From: Saprospiraceae bacterium
Lineage (GTDB): Bacteria > Bacteroidota > Bacteroidia > Chitinophagales > Saprospiraceae
DNA length: 10,196 nt
Direction of reading: 5' to 3'
Assembly: GCA_013001805.1 (NCBI GenBank)
Contig: JABDLW010000187.1
Span: forward strand, 1 to 10,196
Below the pieces are notes generated by a model that saw only the letters and a program-made list of their open reading frames with translations, was not told the DNA's origin and searched no databases. This document shows, piece by piece, positions 1-6,840 of the stretch. How positions within the stretch are numbered: position 1 is the first letter of the stretch; every line of letters begins with the position of its first letter. The position numbers were made by a program, and so were the translations under genes.

Positions 1-249
1 TTTATAAGCACCGAACACCACGATGCGGAGGATCTGGATTTGCGCATGTCGAAACATGATGGAGGGATACTGGCGAAACTGCTGCGTGATTGTCCCTGCG
101 AAGGTTCAGAAGAAAAGCCCCTAAGCCTGCTGATCAATGTGACGTATAAAATCACCAGACAGACAAGATTCGAAAATAACGGTAGTACTGAATATGAGAT
201 AGATGGCATCTGTCAATTCTGTTTTCCCTGTCGTCTAATTCATATTTAA
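1..249 (+). CDS. C-terminal end of an unrecognised protein (5' partial)
   Basis: The frame is open from base 1 to a TAA at 247-249 and gives 82 residues; the real start lies upstream of the window. An internal ATG at 40 is available, but the frame continues open before it, so the gene most likely extends leftwards. The visible part is acidic and His-containing at first (STEHHDAEDLDL), carries a CPCEG motif, and ends with a cysteine cluster, CQFCFPC, followed by RLIHI. The paired cysteines could be disulfides or a metal site; this is a guess. I do not recognise a family. The gene stops 35 bases before the first secreted paralog, so it could belong to the same transcript. It shows no similarity by eye to the paralogs downstream. 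Confidence 0.55.
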   Translation, partial: FISTEHHDAEDLDLRMSKHDGGILAKLLRDCPCEGSEEKPLSLLINVTYKITRQTRFENNGSTEYEIDGICQFCFPCRLIHI

Positions 250-266
250 TCAACTGATCTAAATTC

Positions 267-284
267 AAATAAAATCCATTTAAA
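267..284 (+). promoter_or_regulatory. A-rich translation leader, copy 1
   Basis: The 18 bases directly before the start codon read AAATAAAATCCATTTAAA. Near-identical 18-mers sit at the same place before the next two genes. There is no Shine-Dalgarno sequence, which is usual for Bacteroidota, where A-rich leaders support initiation. The copy supports the chosen start at 285. Confidence 0.5.
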
Positions 285-1631
285 ATGAAAACTAAAATTT
301 TACTTATTATACTTTATTTCTGTACGCTTGCCGGATATATTTTAGCCCAAAATCCCCTGGTGAATTATCAGGCAGTTTTACGCGATGCAACCGGAGCTCA
401 TTTACCGGATCAACAGGTAACCCTTAATTTTTCCTTTTTAGAAGGTGAGGCAGGATCTCCCATTTATTCGGAAACGCACACGAAAACAACCAATGAGCTG
501 GGTTTGCTAAATCTACAAATCGGGTCCGGTGAAAATCCCTCGGGTGATCTTGCGGATGCACTTGCACGGACCAATGCTCACATAAAAGTAAGCATCGATA
601 TTGGAACCGAAAACACCGAGTTTGATCCGGTACGTCTGGGTGAATCGGGAATCGCCAGCCTGGCCCGCCAACTGGATCCAAAATCCAATATTAAAATGAG
701 CGGCCTGGAAGTATTGCCACCAGATGTCGAGACGTTTGCCAAAGTCGCTGCCGATGTAAATGCCACTACTGGCGTGTCATCACTAAAAGTATTTTCTAAC
801 AATGAAAATGGTTACTGCACACATCTGGATTGCAGTCAAAATTCAGCCAGCACATCTGTCTTTGGAGACTTAGGTCATGTAGCTACTATCGCAGGCACCG
901 AAAGTGGAATGAATTTTATGATGATGGCTCCAACCGGCACTACGCAAATGCTACCCGGTGTGTTCCAGAACTTCTCAACCGGTAGTCAGGGGTCTGCCCT
1001 CAATAGTCAGATCCGGACCACCAGTGAGGGTTCCGGTGTGGTACAGACTTTTGGTCCTGCCGGTGGCATCAACGCTTCTCTGTCGCATGTAGCCGGAGCT
1101 ATGGGTGGTGGTCTTTTTCTTTATGGCTCCGACAAAGAGACACCCAAAGGCTGGTTTTATGTCGATGCACAAGATCAATCCAATCTAATTGTTGACAATA
1201 TGGGCATCGCTGCACCTGCACCCGGTCGAGCTGATGAAGAGATTGTTTATTCAGCGGTGACGGGTGGAGAATCCGCTTCTTACGACCGGGGAACCGCCGA
1301 ACTTATCAATGGCGAAGCTCACATTACCTTCCCTTCACATTTTCGCACGGTCACCGATCTGAGTTCAATGACGGTCACCGTAACGCCACTTTCCGCAGAG
1401 TCCATGGGCATTGCGGTGATCCAAAAAACGGCCACTGGTTTTAAAGTTAAGGAGTTGCATAAAGGTAAGGGCAATTACGCCTTTGACTATCAGGTCATGT
1501 GCAAGAGAAAAGGTCAGGAAAAATATGAAGTAATTCGGAAAAAAGTCCAGGAGCCTACTATGGAAAAAGTCGGATTAAGGCCACTACCAGACCATGTTAT
1601 TGAAAAAATGAAAACTAATGACCACAAATAA
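285..1631 (+). CDS. Secreted modular protein, FNYQAVLR-type N-terminus and tail-fibre-like C-terminal module (paralog 1)
   Basis: Residues 1-21 are a signal peptide (Lys-rich start, hydrophobic core, cleavage expected after LAGYILA), so the product should leave the cytoplasm. Residues 22-128 are the Bacteroidota N-terminal module starting with LVNYQAVLRDATG; its end is degenerate here (GESGIASLARQ where the paralogs have IGIVPYALYG). Residues 130-313 are a Gly/Ser/Thr-rich, probably beta-structured core, including FSNNENGYCTH at 170-180. Residues 314-420 are the C-terminal module (GRAD..., YDRGTAELINGEA, MTVTVTPLSAES, GFKVKEL, NYAFDY, MCKRKG), about 66% identical by hand count to that of the third paralog. 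I know such modules from tail-fibre-like secreted proteins; the exact role is unknown. The last 28 residues are charged and do not look like a T9SS sorting domain. It is the first gene of a tandem set of three. Confidence 0.93.
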   Translation: MKTKILLIILYFCTLAGYILAQNPLVNYQAVLRDATGAHLPDQQVTLNFSFLEGEAGSPIYSETHTKTTNELGLLNLQIGSGENPSGDLADALARTNAHIKVSIDIGTENTEFDPVRLGESGIASLARQLDPKSNIKMSGLEVLPPDVETFAKVAADVNATTGVSSLKVFSNNENGYCTHLDCSQNSASTSVFGDLGHVATIAGTESGMNFMMMAPTGTTQMLPGVFQNFSTGSQGSALNSQIRTTSEGSGVVQTFGPAGGINASLSHVAGAMGGGLFLYGSDKETPKGWFYVDAQDQSNLIVDNMGIAAPAPGRADEEIVYSAVTGGESASYDRGTAELINGEAHITFPSHFRTVTDLSSMTVTVTPLSAESMGIAVIQKTATGFKVKELHKGKGNYAFDYQVMCKRKGQEKYEVIRKKVQEPTMEKVGLRPLPDHVIEKMKTNDHK

Positions 1632-1640
1632 ATAGCCATT

Positions 1641-1658
1641 AAATAAAAGACCATTCAA
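1641..1658 (+). promoter_or_regulatory. A-rich translation leader, copy 2
   Basis: The 18 bases before the second paralog read AAATAAAAGACCATTCAA, matching copies 1 and 3 and ending directly at the ATG. It lies inside the 27-base gap between two genes, so it is more likely a translation signal, or a relic of gene duplication, than a promoter. Confidence 0.5.
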
Positions 1659-3653
1659 ATGAAAAATAAAAGAATAATCATCCTAATGTATTTCTGTACC
1701 CTGGCAGGATATATTTTGGCACAAACACCGGGATTTAATTATCAGGCTGTTCTACGTAATGATGCCGGAGAACCTATGACCAATGCTGAGCTGACTCTGC
1801 ATTTCTCCCTAATTGATGTGCTCTCCAACACAGTGATCTATAAAGAAAATCAATCATTAACCACCGACGAGCTGGGCATCATTACCTGCATGGTCGGAGC
1901 CGGCACGGCTGAATCCGGTACTTTCTCTGAAATTACCGGAGTGCAAGACCTCAGCGTGAAAATAGAAGCCGAATTGCCAGGAGAGACAGGCATCACTAAT
2001 ATTGGGGAAAGCCCGATTGGAATCGTTCCCTATGCCCTTTACGGAAGAGACGAAGATGCCGATCCGAATAATGAGATGCAGGAATTGATTTTGGTGGGAG
2101 ATAGCTTGAAATTAAGCGGAACTTCTGGAGTCGGATTACAAAATATTAAAACACCTTGGCAATATGACTCAGACAGTAACTCCTATTTCCTCAGTTTTTC
2201 GGATGAAGCCCAAAGAGATGGTGAAAAAGAAGGAATTGAGTTTAAGTACATCAATGGCACTGTAGTTACTACCCATCAAGTCAATGACGTAAGTGATGCG
2301 TTATTCATATTACGAGATAAAGACAAATTCGAGGATTTGCCTCTTGATTTGAGAAAGGCCTATAATAGGATGACTTTTTTCATCCACGAAGAATTTGGTG
2401 AAGACATTTCTGCGGTGGAGTTAAATATTGATGCAAATTTCAGTGTGCGAGAAAACAAAGTCAGAGATTTCAAATTGTATGTCACTTTAGGAGATGAAAA
2501 CAATACCCGCATCTGGATCAACACAAGCAATTTTCGGTTGCTCGAGCTCAACTATGAAACCACCAAGAAGGAGATCACGTTGGAGGGAAGAATATCCGAG
2601 GATTGTGGAGTATTCGAGCCCTTCGGAGGATCGGTGGGAGCTTTTGGCGTCACTGAACAATTCTTCTATGCGGATGGAAGGAGGGTTGTATTTGATCCTG
2701 AGGCATTCGCAAACTTCGATTTTACCCAGGATTTGCAGGAAACCCTTCCTGCTTTTAGAGTCAACAAAGATGAGGATCAAGGGAGCACCAGCTGGAGCAT
2801 GTTCTCTAAAACTGAAAATAACGATTGCTATCATGTAAATGCCACGCTTGATGGTGTCTACACTCTTCTTTATGGCAATAGTCCGGATGTTATCGCCCAA
2901 TTATTTGCCGATGATGATGCCGGTCTCAATCTCAGTGGCAACGGTTGTGGAGCACAGGCAAATTGCAAAAACTTTCTTTTAGTAAATGACAATGGAAAGC
3001 AAAGATCTGCACCATTTATTTCCAGCCAACTTACCAGCAATAGCGACCTATCTGGCGCCCTACAATTAAATGGTGATGAAAGTACCAACCTTCAAATGAC
3101 CAGTCTCGCCGGACATCCGAATAATGGATATTTCCTGGTACTTGATAATCAGAGCCAGAATAAGGCCGGCATCTATATTAATGAGGCCAATGAAGGTGTG
3201 GTCTATGCCTCAAACATCAGTGCTGTGGTACAGGAAGACGGCTCAAATAGCACGGTCTATGGCGCCCTAGTCGGTGATGAGTCTGCAGCATATACCAGGG
3301 GTACCGCTGAATTGATTGATGGAGAAGCCACCGTAATTTGTCCGGACCATTTTCAGAACATTGCTGATCCCAATTCTATGACAGTAACGATCACTCCATT
3401 ATCGGGTGCTTCGCAGGGGGTAGCAGTCGTCGAAAAATTTCCGGGCGGCTTTATGGTAAAAGAGCTCGCCAATGGTACCGGAAATTATCAATTCGATTAT
3501 ATGGTATCATGCAAGCGTAAAAACCAGAAATCATTTACTGTCCATAAATCGATGCCTAAAGCAGGAACCATAAATACGAGATTTACAGAAGAGGATTTAA
3601 GGCATCAAACTGCCATGGAATTGAAAGAATCTGCTATCTCAACGAAACATTAA
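1659..3653 (+). CDS. Secreted modular protein, longest member with a unique central insert (paralog 2)
   Basis: A signal peptide (1-21, cleavage after YILA) is followed by the TPGFNYQAVLRN module through PYALYG at 124-129 and a linker (NEMQELILVGDSLKLSG) ending at PW 166-167. Residues 1-167 align without gaps to the third paralog at about 74% identity (hand count). Residues 168-380 have no counterpart in the other two; the segment is rich in Asp, Glu and Phe with alternating strands and some helix (DLPLDLRKAYNRM), and I do not recognise it. FSKTENNDCYH at 382-392 matches the FS-x2-EN-x2-C-x-H stretch of paralog 1. Residues 526-632 are the shared C-terminal module (YTRGTAELIDGEA, MTVTITPLSG, GFMVKEL, CKRK). 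The 32-residue tail is not a recognisable T9SS sorting signal. It is probably an extracytoplasmic structural or adhesive protein, but the function is unknown. It lies 27 bases after paralog 1, in the same inferred operon. Confidence 0.93.
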   Translation: MKNKRIIILMYFCTLAGYILAQTPGFNYQAVLRNDAGEPMTNAELTLHFSLIDVLSNTVIYKENQSLTTDELGIITCMVGAGTAESGTFSEITGVQDLSVKIEAELPGETGITNIGESPIGIVPYALYGRDEDADPNNEMQELILVGDSLKLSGTSGVGLQNIKTPWQYDSDSNSYFLSFSDEAQRDGEKEGIEFKYINGTVVTTHQVNDVSDALFILRDKDKFEDLPLDLRKAYNRMTFFIHEEFGEDISAVELNIDANFSVRENKVRDFKLYVTLGDENNTRIWINTSNFRLLELNYETTKKEITLEGRISEDCGVFEPFGGSVGAFGVTEQFFYADGRRVVFDPEAFANFDFTQDLQETLPAFRVNKDEDQGSTSWSMFSKTENNDCYHVNATLDGVYTLLYGNSPDVIAQLFADDDAGLNLSGNGCGAQANCKNFLLVNDNGKQRSAPFISSQLTSNSDLSGALQLNGDESTNLQMTSLAGHPNNGYFLVLDNQSQNKAGIYINEANEGVVYASNISAVVQEDGSNSTVYGALVGDESAAYTRGTAELIDGEATVICPDHFQNIADPNSMTVTITPLSGASQGVAVVEKFPGGFMVKELANGTGNYQFDYMVSCKRKNQKSFTVHKSMPKAGTINTRFTEEDLRHQTAMELKESAISTKH

Positions 3654-3666
3654 TTTTCATAAAAAG

Positions 3667-3684
3667 AAATAAAAACCATTCAAA
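3667..3684 (+). promoter_or_regulatory. A-rich translation leader, copy 3
   Basis: The 18 bases before the third paralog read AAATAAAAACCATTCAAA. The match to copy 2 continues into the coding sequence (ATGAAAA-TAAAAGAATAAT), consistent with duplication of leader and gene start together. Confidence 0.5.
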
Positions 3685-5400
3685 ATGAAAACTAAAAGAA
3701 TAATGATCCTAATTTACTTCTGCGCCCTAGCAGGATTTCTTATTGCCCAAACTCCTGGCTTCAACTATCAAGCCGTTTTGCGCAATGCGGCCGGAGAAAT
3801 CATGACCAATGCCGATGTCACGCTACATTTCTCCCTTATAGACGGTCCCACAAGCACGGTCATTTATAAAGAAAATCAGATTTTAAGTACTGATGAATTG
3901 GGTATTCTTACCTGCATGATCGGATCGGGCACCGTTGAATCCGGTACTTTCTCTGATATTACCGGGGTACAAGATCTCAATATCAAAATCGAAGCCGAGC
4001 TACCCGGAGAGACGGGTATGACCGAAATTGGTACCAGCAAACTAGGCGTTATTCCCTATGCGCTTTATGGAAAAGATGAAGACAGCGATCCAGGCAATGA
4101 AATGCAGGAGTTGAGTTTGGAGGGCGATAGTCTACACATTAGTGGTAGCCAGGGTGTTAGCTTGATGCCGATTAAAAGTCCCTGGACAAAGGTTGAGGAT
4201 GGATACGAGTTAGATTTGACTGGACCAGCCAGGAATGATGAACAGGATGAAGTGTCTATATTCAGACTAACACGGGCGGAAGGACTGACCTTGCAGGGTG
4301 AAAATGCTACAAGATGCATAAGTCCAAACGGAGATCGAATATTTCGTCTTGCCAACCCAGCTGCTGGCATAGAAAGTAGATTAACACTCTTTGAACCTTC
4401 TAAAACAACGATAGTAAGCTCTAAAATAACCAATGGTCAAAATGCTCATTCGAGAAACCAGGAACTATCTGATATAGAATTCAAGGAAACTCAGATGGTA
4501 AATGATCAGAAGATTCGATCAGATGGTCTTGATCTTGATGAGGCATGCAATGTTTTTACCGATCTATTTTTTAAAAGTGAGTTTGTTCTTGGAATGTTGG
4601 GCTTTGGCGAGGGTTCGAACAACAATAGCCGAGCCGCTACTTACGGCGGCACATTTTCAACAGCCAATGACAATGGATTGACAACCTTGTCTGGTGCCCT
4701 ACCAGGTCTCGACCCAATGAACGGACATCTGATCATTTTCAATGGTCAAAACCTGGGGGTGTCCAGCACCATCAACTCAGAATTAGCTGGCACATCTTCC
4801 ACTTATGGAGCTAACGGTCAAATCAATACCACCGCCGGGACCTTCGCCGGCGACGCCGATGGAGGTGCCTTAATCACCTATGATCAGACCGGCAACACCG
4901 GCGCCTATGTCTGGACTAAAAATGATGGGACTTCGCAAGTCGGAGCCGATCAATTTGTGATGACCACCTCCCCTCCGGGAAGAGCGGATCAATTAGCGGC
5001 TTTCTCAGCTCCCGTAGGTGGTGAAGCAGCGGCTTATGACCGGGGCACAGCCACGCTGGTTAATGGTGAAGCTACGGTGATTTGTCCCGAACATTTTGGT
5101 TGGGTGGCCGACGAAAACTCAATGACGGTGACCATCACGCCCCTATCCGCAGATTCGCAAGGCATTGCGGTCATAGAAAAGTCAAATGGTGGCTTTAAAG
5201 TAAAAGAGTTGAATGGCGGTACCGGTAATTATTCATTTGACTATTTGGTCATGTGCAAACGAAAGGGCTTGGAGGAATATGAAGTGGTCCGAAAGAAACC
5301 ACAGATCATGTCTGACAATAGCACTGAGATCTTGAAAAATCTGCCCTCAGGCCCTCTAAGTAGCATACGAGATCTCGTTCCAAAGAAAAGCAGTAATTAA
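3685..5400 (+). CDS. Secreted modular protein with Gly/Asn/Thr-rich beta core (paralog 3)
   Basis: The signal peptide (1-21, cleavage after FLIA) and N-terminal module (TPGFNYQAVLRNAAGE ... PYALYG at 124-129, linker to PW 166-167) are nearly those of paralog 2. The core, 168-431, is different: first a polar stretch, then a short helical piece near DLDEACNVFTDLFF, then a Gly/Asn/Thr-rich part (SSTYGANGQINTT, GGALITYDQTGNTGAYVW) of the kind seen in fibre-like beta-structured proteins. Residues 432-538 are the C-terminal module (GRADQLAAFSAPVGGEAAAYDRG, MTVTITPLSADSQGIAVIEK, GGTGNYSFDY, MCKRKG). The 33-residue tail is polar with no T9SS or lipoprotein signal. Location is probably periplasm or cell surface; the function is not known. 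It is the last gene of the set, followed at once by a terminator. Confidence 0.93.
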   Translation: MKTKRIMILIYFCALAGFLIAQTPGFNYQAVLRNAAGEIMTNADVTLHFSLIDGPTSTVIYKENQILSTDELGILTCMIGSGTVESGTFSDITGVQDLNIKIEAELPGETGMTEIGTSKLGVIPYALYGKDEDSDPGNEMQELSLEGDSLHISGSQGVSLMPIKSPWTKVEDGYELDLTGPARNDEQDEVSIFRLTRAEGLTLQGENATRCISPNGDRIFRLANPAAGIESRLTLFEPSKTTIVSSKITNGQNAHSRNQELSDIEFKETQMVNDQKIRSDGLDLDEACNVFTDLFFKSEFVLGMLGFGEGSNNNSRAATYGGTFSTANDNGLTTLSGALPGLDPMNGHLIIFNGQNLGVSSTINSELAGTSSTYGANGQINTTAGTFAGDADGGALITYDQTGNTGAYVWTKNDGTSQVGADQFVMTTSPPGRADQLAAFSAPVGGEAAAYDRGTATLVNGEATVICPEHFGWVADENSMTVTITPLSADSQGIAVIEKSNGGFKVKELNGGTGNYSFDYLVMCKRKGLEEYEVVRKKPQIMSDNSTEILKNLPSGPLSSIRDLVPKKSSN

Positions 5401-5423
5401 AACAATAGATGTTTGAATGGAAG

Positions 5424-5456
5424 GTGGGGCCTGGCATTTGTCGGGCCTCACTTTTT
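5424..5456 (+). terminator. Rho-independent terminator after the paralog operon
   Basis: GTGGGGCCTG (5424-5433) pairs with CGGGCCTCAC (5442-5451) to form a 10-bp, GC-rich stem with two G-U pairs and an 8-base loop, followed directly by TTTTT (5452-5456). It lies 23 bases after the stop of paralog 3 and 23 bases before the sigma factor start. This makes the two gene groups separate transcription units, with some read-through possible. Confidence 0.88.
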
Positions 5457-5479
5457 CGCATGAAGTATAAACCGATATT

Positions 5480-6109
5480 ATGTTGCAGAGCAAGATCCTG
5501 ACTTTTCCTAGTTTTGCTACCATGAAGTACTCTGATGCAGATATCATTTCGATGATCATTAGTAGTGATTCAAGTCGCAAACAGGCCATCGAATATGTAT
5601 ATTCCTGGGAAAATCTGAAAGTCAAGATCCATAATTTTGTATTGCGCAGAGGAGGATCACACACCGATGGTCTGGATGTCTTTCACGAAGGCATCATCGC
5701 TCTGGATCGGAACATTCGCCGGGGAGTATTTAAAGCCGAATCCAGTATCGAAGGCTATCTGTACAGCATCTGCCGCTTTATCTGGAATAACGAGTGGCGT
5801 AAAAAGAAAAAAATCACGACCCATAACTCAGTTGAAACAGATCAGAATCATGATGAAGTAACGCCTGAAATTCGATTGTTTGCGAAAGAAGAAAAGATGA
5901 TGTTGCGCGGCATTCTGGACCTTTTGGACGATTCTTGTCGCAAAATCCTGACCCTATGGAAACAGTCTTATTCTATGGACGAAATTGCCCGGGACTTAAA
6001 CTTAAGCAGCGCACAGCTGGCCAAAAAATATAAATATCGCTGTTTAAAAAAATTAATGGTGGTTTTAGAAAAAAAACCGGAATTACTTAATGCATTGAAG
6101 GATGAGTGA
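5480..6109 (+). CDS. RNA polymerase sigma-70 family (ECF-type) sigma factor
   Basis: The product directs RNA polymerase to a set of promoters. Region 2 spans roughly residues 45-112, with DVFHEGIIALDRNIRRG, the core-binding/-10 helix LYSICRFIWNNEWRKKKK and a basic end. An acidic/polar linker (113-135) follows, then region 4 at about 145-195: LDDSCRKILTLW, then the helix-turn-helix MDEIARDLNLSSAQLAKKYKYRCLKKL that reads the -35 element. At 209 residues it fits an ECF-size factor with no region 1 or 3. The start at 5480 gives the longest product; an ATG at 5522 (Met15, MKYSDADII) would give 195 residues and keep both domains, so the start is uncertain. The gene overlaps the next by 8 bases (ATGAGTGA), implying translational coupling with its probable regulator. 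No convincing promoter was found in the short space after the terminator. Confidence 0.95.
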   Translation: MLQSKILTFPSFATMKYSDADIISMIISSDSSRKQAIEYVYSWENLKVKIHNFVLRRGGSHTDGLDVFHEGIIALDRNIRRGVFKAESSIEGYLYSICRFIWNNEWRKKKKITTHNSVETDQNHDEVTPEIRLFAKEEKMMLRGILDLLDDSCRKILTLWKQSYSMDEIARDLNLSSAQLAKKYKYRCLKKLMVVLEKKPELLNALKDE

Positions 6110-6836
6110 GCAATTGGAAAGAATCGAAAAATATTTATCGGGTCAAATGGAAAGTGCGGAGAAGCTCGATTTTGAAAATGAATTACAACGTGATCCCAAG
6201 CTTAAGAGCGCGTTCGACCAATTTAAAGTTATTCACGATGCCCTGGAGGTTGAGGTAGAAGACAACCTGAGAAATCAACTAATCGAACTGGCCAGCCGAA
6301 ATAAACCCCTGAATCAACGTAGGAATTGGCGTCTCCCTTATGCATTGGCACTGGCAGCCAGCGTTCTTATTTTGTTAGTGGCTGGCACCTGGTGGTACCT
6401 GGGGAAAAGTCTTAATGATCCGGCTCTCTATGCTGCAAACGAATACGTCGAATATACCAGGACCAATCTACGAGCCGAAGAGCCAAATAGATCATATTCA
6501 GATGTATTTGACTTCTTAAACCGTCAAGACTCTGCAGCGGCTATTGCCCGATTGCAACAAAGGATAAATGCGAGTCCCGATGATACTGAAGCGAGATTCC
6601 TGCTGGCTGATTTGCTTTATCGATCGGGCAAATGGCAGGAAGCGGGTGCTCTCTTCCTCCAGATTACTCAGGGAAAATCAGTGCTTTGGGGGGAAAAAGC
6701 AGCCTGGAATTATTTGGTCCTCGCCCAGCAAAATATATGGAACCAGGATGCTGAAGATATCCTAAAATCTATTTTAAGCAACACCAATCACTCCTATCAC
6801 CCAAAAGCTCTGAAACTGGAAAAAATACGTCAATAA
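6102..6836 (+). CDS. Putative anti-sigma factor: single-pass membrane protein with periplasmic TPR-like region
   Basis: Residues 1-78 form a charged, helical cytoplasmic part (IEKYLSGQMESAEKLDFENELQRDPKL), resembling the N-terminal segment of Bacteroidota anti-sigma-like proteins. It lacks the Cys/His zinc motif of classical ZAS anti-sigma factors: no cysteine occurs in the whole protein. A basic stretch (RRNWR, 73-77) precedes one membrane helix at about 79-100 (ALALAASVLILLVAGTWWYL), predicting N-in/C-out. The outer part carries TPR-like helix pairs at about 145-190 (AAIARLQQRINASPDDTEARFLLADLLYRSGKWQEA in sense) and a weaker one at 197-228. The anti-sigma role is inferred from the 8-base overlap with the sigma gene, the size and the topology. 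The TPR part could bind the CHAT protein made from the next gene, 4 bases downstream. It may instead be only a scaffold. Confidence 0.85.
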   Translation: MSEQLERIEKYLSGQMESAEKLDFENELQRDPKLKSAFDQFKVIHDALEVEVEDNLRNQLIELASRNKPLNQRRNWRLPYALALAASVLILLVAGTWWYLGKSLNDPALYAANEYVEYTRTNLRAEEPNRSYSDVFDFLNRQDSAAAIARLQQRINASPDDTEARFLLADLLYRSGKWQEAGALFLQITQGKSVLWGEKAAWNYLVLAQQNIWNQDAEDILKSILSNTNHSYHPKALKLEKIRQ

Positions 6837-6840
6837 ATAG

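Noticed and set aside
285..350. Lipoprotein signal around conserved Cys13 in the three signal peptides
   Set aside because: The residues before the Cys are L-Y-F, not a lipobox, and a good signal peptidase I site (LA-Q) follows.
2487..2900. 137-residue open frame on the minus strand inside paralog 2
   Set aside because: It lies wholly within a well-supported secreted protein gene on the other strand, has no recognisable domain and no leader of its own.
4065..4433. 122-residue open frame on the minus strand inside paralog 3
   Set aside because: It is antisense to the conserved linker and core of the paralog, is Ser/Leu-rich with no domain, and is best explained as a chance open frame.
5412..5440. 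Bacteroidota-type promoter (TTTG at 5412, TTTG at 5437, spacing of the right size)
   Set aside because: The TA of the TAnnTTTG element is absent (GGCATTTG) and the site overlaps the terminator hairpin.
5356..5664. 102-residue minus-strand open frame spanning the terminator and the sigma factor start
   Set aside because: It runs through the terminator hairpin and the sigma coding sequence and shows no family features.
6046..6102. A7 and A8 runs (6046-6052, 6069-6076) near the end of the sigma gene as slippage sites making a sigma/anti-sigma fusion
   Set aside because: In the frame of the anti-sigma-like gene a TGA occurs at 6096-6098, before its ATG, so slippage could not produce a fusion.
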